Source: Dryas octopetala (Eukaryota > Streptophyta > Magnoliopsida > Rosales > Rosaceae). Taken from it: a DNA stretch of 64,000 nt. Position numbers and translations under genes: made by a program. Under the pieces are notes generated by a model, which was not told where the DNA came from, searched no databases, and saw only the letters and a program-made list of their open reading frames with translations. The stretch's first letter is position 1. Every line of letters starts with the position of its first letter. Positions 58,126-64,000 of this stretch are shown here, piece by piece. Location of the stretch: the NCBI GenBank assembly GCA_963921425.1, contig OY992837.1:14667896-14731895 (forward strand). The letters are read 5' to 3'.

Positions 58126-58465
58126 TAGGACTGGGATTTGTCACCGAAAAACCGCCAACTGACGGTTCACCGACCAATCGGTGCAAGTCGGATCGGTTAG
58201 CTTAGCTCCAGTTCGATGTCGATGGGTGCACCGCTCCGAGCCGCCCCCTATCAGAGTCGGCAACGGCATGAACGACACCCCGCTCAGACAACCAAAACAA
58301 CCGAACCGCCCAACCCGCACTGCAAAAGCCGACCGACTGATCTGAGAAAGTCGGTCACCGACCTATGTCAGCTCGGATGTCGATTCGCCTGTTTTACATC
58401 TACCTATACTAATGTCGGTTGGTATCCGACCATTTCGGTCGGTAATCGATCGTTTCCCACCCCTA
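58126..58465. mobile_element. hAT-type MITE in a TA tract
   Basis: Ends TAGGACTGGGA and, inverted, TAGGGGTGGGAAACG, flanked by TATATATA on both sides (an 8-bp duplication that the TA tract makes weak evidence). The interior is GC-rich and full of TCGGT/ACCGA motifs, the subterminal style of hAT MITEs. No transposase; the open frame through it has no domain. Confidence 0.7.
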
Positions 58466-58486
58466 TATATATATATATATATATAT

Positions 58487-58781
58487 TCGATTAAGTGCAA
58501 ACATGCGAACATGCGAATGTGCCACCAAGCGCTCAGTAGCTTTGTCGAGCGCTCTGCAATGATTTTTTAAAACAGGCGAGCGTTGCTTCCTTTGCCGAGT
58601 TTTGAGGGTATTTCCCGATGGGTACACCATATCCCCTCTTAGAGTATAGAATGTATTTGGTGGAGGAGTTATGTTAATCTTAGAGCTAAACCATAACATG
58701 CGAACGTACTACAAAATTTTGCACTATCAAGCGCTTGACGTTAGGTGCAAACGTGCGAACGTTCGCATCTGAATGAGATTT
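58487..58781. mobile_element. Foldback MITE between two TA tracts
   Basis: Left: ATGCGAACATGCGAATGTGC with CAAGCGCTCAGTAG; right, inverted: ATGCGAACGTTCGCACG with CAAGCGCTTGATAG. The right end contains the palindrome TGCGAACGTTCGCA. It is bounded by TA arrays at 58464-58486 and 58782-58804. Confidence 0.6.
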
Positions 58782-58804
58782 TATATATATATATATATAT
58801 ATAT

Positions 58805-59840
58805 CCCCACGTCATGCATTCATGCACTCAAACTCTTGTTCATCTTTAAGAACTTTTAATCAACGTTGACATATTGCTGAGTTCTGTTTGTTCATCCAAT
58901 TGACGATGCATATCGACAAGCAGAAGACACCGTTCTTTTCATCTTCTTTTTAGAGCTGCTTTTAAGGCCCATGCATGAACATATCCACAATACTAGCATC
59001 AATTAATTCTTGTATGTATAATGTTCAAACATTCATTGATCGATCTGTCCCAGTCCAGCAGGTTGTTTTTATCATATAGGTCGAGAATCAAAAGCTTTAT
59101 GCTTTTTATCCCCGCATTCTTTAATTTCCACACTAAAGAATGTCTAAATTTTAGAATTAGACCAAAGCAAAACCGCAAGTCTCATTCCCTTGGAGGAGCT
59201 AGCAGAGCTGCATGCCCTCCTTTTTATTGAAAATTACATGCAAGCTTTCAGTTTTCCACATATTATTCATGGAAAGCAAGCTAATAGAGAAAAGCTAGCT
59301 CTATTATTGAGACCAAGTTAAATCATCATCTGTGCAAAAGAAAAAGTTTAGTCAAAGATTCATTTCTCTCCAACTCGATCTCTCTCTTCTCTCTCTGTGC
59401 TATGATTCTTTCCTATCAATTATCTAATGAATGAAGTAATAAGGCGGTGCTTTAAGACCCTTTTTCCTGTGATATTTATAGCTAATTAAAGACAAACTAA
59501 GATTACTTGTAATATATAAAATCCCATTTGCAATCACCTTTTGTTCCAAAGCTTATTGTTTTGGTCAGAAAAGAAATCACACAATCAATGATAATCTAAA
59601 TAATTCCACCTAAAAGGTGATTGCTTAATTAATTGCTTATGAGGACGGAATTCAGCTATCATTGTAAACATATGTTGGTGTTTGAAAGGAGATCGAGAAC
59701 CAATGGCATGGGGATGGATGTTGAATTGTTAAAGAAACGATAATATCTCTAGAAAAAAATGTTATTTTATAATAAATATACCTGCGAATAATAATATATC
59801 TACATAAATAAGTGCTTAAAATTTAATAATAATGTACTTA
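58805..59840. other. Intergenic, no gene recognised
   Basis: AT-rich. A 69-codon frame at 59021-59230 shows no domain. No repeats of note. Confidence 0.4.
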
Positions 59841-60595
59841 GGAGAATGTTATCCACCTTCTCCGGCCACCGACCTTTTCCCCTTTTCCTTTATTATTCTT
59901 ATTCTATAGTATATTTTCATAATCGGAATTGTTCATTTTTTAGATAATTATTTGAAGATCATTTATGCTAAAAATCAACTAAATCGGAAATCATTTGATC
60001 ATGTAATTGTTGAGAGTAATGTGGAGCAATGTCTCACATCGGAAAACTAAGGCTTAGCATATGTGTTTATAAGTCTTGGGCCTCTCCACCCATTGCCAAT
60101 TGGTTTTGGGTTGGATGCTCTAATTCTATCATAGTATCAGAGCTTGGTTATTCGCGTGTATGGCCCAACGGTCACACGTGCTCCCACGTCACCCAATATA
60201 ATTTGTTGACGTGTAAGGCTCAAAAATCTCGCCACACATGCGGGGGCGTGTTGAGAGTAATGTGGAGCAATGTCCCACATCGGAAAACTAAGGCTTAGCA
60301 TATGTGCTTATAAGTCTTGGGCCTCTCCACCCATTGCCAATTGGTTTTGAGTTGGATGCTCTAATTCTATCAGTAATCGTTATCAAATAAACAAACGGTG
60401 AATTAAATTGTTACCAAAACCGTCTATTATTTGATCACAATTACATAACCAAACGATTTCTGATTTGGTTCATTTTTTACAGAGATGATCTTCATAGTTA
60501 AATCTAAAAAATGAACGGTTCCGATCATAAATTTGTACTGTAGAATGAGAATAATAAAGGAGAAGGTAGATTGGAGAAGATGGATAACATTTCTC
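59841..60595. mobile_element. Long-inverted-repeat element, copy G, host of a TRIM
   Basis: Left GGAGAATGTTATCCACCTTC and, inverted, right GAGAAATGTTATCCATCTTC. The arms continue through TTTATTATTCT, ATAATCGGAATTGTTCATTT and AATCGGAAATCATTTG. Flanked by ACTTA at 59836-59840 and 60596-60600. The TRIM sits in the middle (60008-60372). Related in plan to the other family copies. Confidence 0.8.
60008..60372 (+). mobile_element. TRIM retrotransposon (miniature LTR element)
   Basis: Two direct 124-bp LTRs, 60008-60131 and 60249-60372, both TGTTGAGAG...CTATCA and differing at three bases. The first is followed by the tRNA-Met primer site TAGTATCAGAGC (60132-60143), and a polypurine-like GCGGGGGCG precedes the second. 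Flanked by a perfect 5-bp duplication GTAAT (60003-60007 and 60373-60377). It is only 365 bp with no coding capacity, so it depends on other retrotransposons. The LTR contains CATATG and TATAAGTCTTGGGC, typical of plant TRIMs. Confidence 0.95.
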
Positions 60596-60600
60596 ACTTA

Positions 60601-61196
60601 TGAATATGCTTAGTCAAAGAATATATTAAAATCAAAATTCAATCAAACACTCGAATTTAATGAAAATTAAATTTTATCTAAATAGCAATCTAGTAAGCCT
60701 ATAGTTTTAATAGAAAAATTATTTTGTATAATTGTAATACCGGTACATGGTGTAAGTAATGCACATGTTATAATATGTGTGGATTGATAACGAGTTTATA
60801 TTTTTAAAAAATAAGTTTTTATATCATAAAAAGTAAATTAGTTATACCACACAACAACATTACGATTGTATTGAATAATTTCTCAGCATACAGGTTAAAA
60901 TCGATTCTACTGAGGCGGTGTGAGAGATTTTACGTGATGGAGAATGTTTTTCTGTATACAGTACGTGCTTTGGTGGCGGAAACCCAATTGTTCAAGCTTC
61001 ATTTCTTTTTTTTTTTTCTTTTTTTTTTTTATGCCTCAGGTATGTAATAACGTGGCTCATAAGCTAGCACGTTACAGTTGAGATTGTGATGAACACAAGA
61101 TTTGGTTGGAAGAGGGCCCGAATTGGCTACTTCCAGTCTTGCTTCGTGATGTAACCATTTGGATGAATATTAATAATTATTGGCCAAGGGCCTCTT

Positions 61197-61233
<37 letters not shown>

Positions 61234-61302
61234 ATAGTTGGAGATATGGTGCATGATTCATAAAATATTTATGCCACATGATATATATATATATATATAG
61301 GG
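60601..61302. other. Intergenic, no gene recognised
   Basis: T-rich at 61008-61031, a long A run at 61202-61230 and (TA)n at 61279-61299. No gene. Confidence 0.4.
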
Positions 61303-61660
61303 GCAAATTCATGACATCCTATTTTTGACACAAGTTTTCAATAGGGCTCACTCCATATAGGATTACAATGATCAAAACCGTCTATCTTTTAGGTCTCAAT
61401 TAAAAGATTATCCTTGCAAAAAATTAGGTAACTCGGAAACCGTTATCTATTAAGATTAAGTGGTCAAAAAAATAAACACTTGAAATGTTGACTATTTAAT
61501 CTTTGTAGGTAAATGGTTTTTCGATTTACGTAATTTTTTGCAAGGATGATCTGTTAATAGAGACCTACAAAATAGACGATTCGAATTGCTAAACTTCTAT
61601 ATGGAGTGGGCCCAATTAAAAACTTGTGTCAAAAATAGGATGTCATGGATACCTGAGAAA
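61303..61660. mobile_element. Long-inverted-repeat MITE family, copy F
   Basis: Left CATGACATCCTATTTTTGAC matches the inverse of right GTCAAAAATAGGATGTCATG exactly over 20 bases. Family core: AAACCGTCTATCTTTTAGG, GATTATCCTTGCAAAAAATT. It abuts the TA tract at 61279-61299. Confidence 0.85.
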
Positions 61661-62008
61661 ATCTCTCTGCATGACGTCTGTTCTTTAACTAAATGACGGA
61701 CGCATATGTTTCATGGTTTTTTTTTTCACCATTTGATCTTAAACTTGACATGATTTAATTATGTAGGGTATAAATCATCAATCGAAACCTATTATTTGGT
61801 TTCAACTATCATGGTTTTGAGCTCCTGTTCCTTGATTAGAATTTAGATTTTAAAATAAAATCTCGAACAATAATTATATATCATAAAATATAGAAACTTA
61901 TACCCTCACATGTTGAACTTTGTAAAAAATAGCTTAAAAATGACAAAATATCATAAAAATACTTATGTTTATTCTTTAATTAAAGAACACCATCCTCCAA
62001 AGAGAATT

Positions 62009-62047
<39 letters not shown>

Positions 62048-62671
62048 TTTTTATGACGATCGACAATGATCTTTGGTTTTTGGCAACAAAGGAATTGAAT
62101 GATGTTTCGTTTTTTAGGCGCTCGTTGCATGAATTGTTTTCTTTTTCCAGAACATCCAAAAATTAAAGACTTAAAAGTGAAACATGGATAAGTTGGGACC
62201 GAAATAATGTTAGGCTTCTTTAAGAAGCGGTCACATTTGACCTTGACTCAATATAGTGCAAAGCGTACCTACGTCCATCATCAAACAATAAACTTTTCAT
62301 AAATAGACCAATGGATGGTGATCGATGACAATAATAATACATTTACATAAGTAGAATTTGGCAAATGACGATTCGCTTATTAAAAGCTAAAATAGAGAGG
62401 AAAGCAAAACCCACTATCTTTTTAAGTATCTTATTTGTGTGTTGTTTTTAAATGTTAAAAATATAATATTAGGCTGATTTAAGATTTTGCGTTAAGCATT
62501 CAAACACTTTTAAAAGGGGCTCGAATGCACATAATAGTGTTCAAACACTCTTTGAAACTCTTGACTTTTTTTTTTTGATACTGTAGTACAGTTGCAGCGA
62601 ATGTGGTGACTCAAAAATTACTGGTACAAACATGTTTTGAATTATTATTCAATGTGTGAGAGTGTCTTTTA
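61661..62671. other. Intergenic, no gene recognised
   Basis: (TA)n at 62011-62039 followed by a T run. No coding support. Confidence 0.4.
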
Positions 62672-62674
62672 GCA

Positions 62675-62822
62675 AATGGTAGTATTAGAGAGATCATCTC
62701 TTTATAGTATCTAGTGTACTATCTCTCTAATAAAGGTGAGACCCACCAATACAAATGGAATCCACCTCTATTAGAGAAATAGTATACTAAATGGTACAAA
62801 AAGATGATCTCTCTAGCATTTT
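62675..62822. mobile_element. Small MITE (~150 bp)
   Basis: AATGGTAGTATTAGAGAGAT and, inverted, AATGCTAGAGAGATCATC, then GTACTATCTCTCTAATA against GTATACTATTTCTCTAATAG. Flanks CTTTTAGCA and CCTTTAGCA differ by one base, so an 8-bp hAT-like duplication is plausible. Confidence 0.6.
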
Positions 62823-63758
62823 CCTTTAGCAGATTAGGAAATTTATGGGCTTAGGATTTTAGATTTTTAAATTTTTATTAAGAAAATTAAAATGTAGCTG
62901 CACTGCAAAAATGCATTGGCCTGCAACTACAATGCAGTGGCAGCATATTCAAACACTCTATTGTGAGCGTTTGAATGACTGTAAATATGTCTTCGAAATT
63001 TTAAAATATTAGCGTTCATGTTTATGAATAGATAAGAAACGTTGGAGACCCTTATCAATAATTGACCCAAAAATATTTCACAAGCACAATGTTGTAAAAA
63101 TTGATTTCTGCTTTTATAAAATTAAGTACTTTTTTTTTTGGCCATTAATAGAATTAAGTACTTAAATCTAAGTAAATATATATTTAAAATAGAGTACAAA
63201 GAACAAACATGGTATGCTGCAGCAGCTCATGTCCTAAACTCTTTGTACCTCACTACATGCAGGTACACCTGTCAATGGACATTCAAAAATCATGTACATC
63301 AAGTATCTTATACATAGTTTCAATTTATATTTTGGTTACTAGTTTACACTTACAGCAATATGCATTCAAAGTCAGAATTAAACCAGTTATAATTCAGTTT
63401 CTTTCAAAGGTTTTGTTTTCTATGTCATTATCTATGTTATATTATCATGGTAATGCAATGAAATCAGAAGCAAACCAAGTGAAAGAAAAATAGTCAGTCC
63501 AAATAAAATATTAATTTGACATATAAGCTGCCTAGACCAACAATTATGAACAAGATCACACAAACAAAAAATAACTCAAATGTAATCAACGCTCATCAAG
63601 TAACTGTTCCATTCATATATAGAAACCACAATATCCACAAATTCCAACATTTATCAACCCTCCATTTACTTTAATTATCAATCCAGCATACACAACAATG
63701 ACCCCTTCACTTCCCACATTGTTAAAGTACGTATATGACCAAACACAACCATACCATA
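62823..63758. other. 3' flank of the TPR gene
   Basis: AT-rich; a 94-codon plus-strand frame at 63209-63493 has no recognised domain. The last 200 bases may be the 3' UTR of the minus-strand gene. Confidence 0.4.
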
Positions 63759-64000
63759 CTAACGTTGGAATGCAATAGAATAGGAGCCAGTGTTTGGATC
63801 TTTGACAGCTTTGAAGTTGTCAACACTCATTCCAAACCGGCCCAACAAAGAGTTGCCCATATCTTTCAGCTTCCCTGCTCACAGAAAAATTACATATATA
63901 GATGCTTAAACTTCAGGCTAACAGATTATTAATGAAGTGTGCCACAAGCATGCAAAATATACCAGTCATGGGCATAGCAATCTTGGACATAATATCTTCC
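63759..64000 (-). CDS. TPR protein, TTC1-like, C-terminal part (cut by window edge)
   Basis: Last two exons on the minus strand: (64000)-63963 and 63874-63759, GT-AG, in frame. The end reads GKLKDMGNSLLGRFGMSVDN, then FKAVKDPNTGSYSIAFQR and a stop at 63759-63761. This tail is typical of plant TPR repeat proteins related to TTC1 (At4g30480-like), thought to bind Hsp70/Hsp90 tails. The TPR repeats themselves lie beyond the window. Reading of the first visible exon (EDIMSKIAMPMTG) is less certain. Confidence 0.75.

Noticed and set aside
57563..58699. Frames with repeated Y-I residues and nearby small ORFs
   Set aside because: They derive from (TA)n arrays and MITE sequence.
60029..60298. 89-codon frame
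   Set aside because: Runs through both LTRs of the TRIM; no coding value.
1..64000. CRISPR arrays, operons, Shine-Dalgarno sites or prophage
   Set aside because: The window is plainly plant nuclear DNA; the tandem repeats seen are satellites, LRR codons or transposon repeats.

Overview
The window is nuclear DNA of a dicot plant. Genes have GT-AG introns, the AT-rich intergenic DNA is crowded with nested transposable elements, and the gene families are plant-specific. The mix of genes and LTR types would fit a woody rosid such as Rosaceae, but that is inference and I cannot name a species. No bacterial features, rRNA, tRNA or CRISPR array were seen.

Layout: 0-5.7 kb holds a caulimovirid-type RNase H fragment, an LTR on the minus strand and a foldback element. 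From 5.7 to 8.7 kb lies a cytosolic glutamine synthetase (GS1) gene. Its first 11 exons are intact, but I cannot find the terminal exon; an LTR-like block begins right after the readthrough stop. At 11.7-13.1 kb is an intronless AAA-ATPase (ASD/BCS1-like). At 14.1-17.2 kb is an NLR relative with the order LRR - winged helix - LRR and no nucleotide-binding domain. It is followed by a possible CACTA terminus and a DUF8039-type exon at 18.7 kb, which could be spliced to it in frame. From 20 to 33 kb is a retroelement nest: Ty1/copia pieces split by a hAT element (perfect 8-bp duplication) and by a solo LTR (perfect 5-bp duplication).

At 33.8-35.1 kb is a long-TIR Mutator-like element. At 35.6-39.9 kb is an apparently complete PIF/Harbinger transposon, with transposase, Myb-like partner, matching TIRs and a TTA duplication. 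Its right end lies 72 bp before the start codon of a full-length CC-NB-LRR gene (40.0-42.8 kb) that has non-canonical kinase-2 and MHD motifs. At 47.0-49.1 kb on the minus strand is a WAT1/UMAMIT-type transporter with a one-base shift in exon 2. From 53 to 63 kb is a MITE garden: long-inverted-repeat elements, a deletion derivative of the Harbinger element, a hAT MITE and a TRIM. The right edge cuts the 3' end of a TPR (TTC1-like) gene on the minus strand.

The genes do not form one pathway: nitrogen assimilation, an AAA-ATPase, two related resistance-gene homologues, a transporter and a TPR co-chaperone-like protein sit as islands. The main theme is transposons remodelling genes: loss of a GS1 exon, displacement of the 5' flank of the CNL, an NLR-like gene without its NB domain, and several precisely dated nested insertions.
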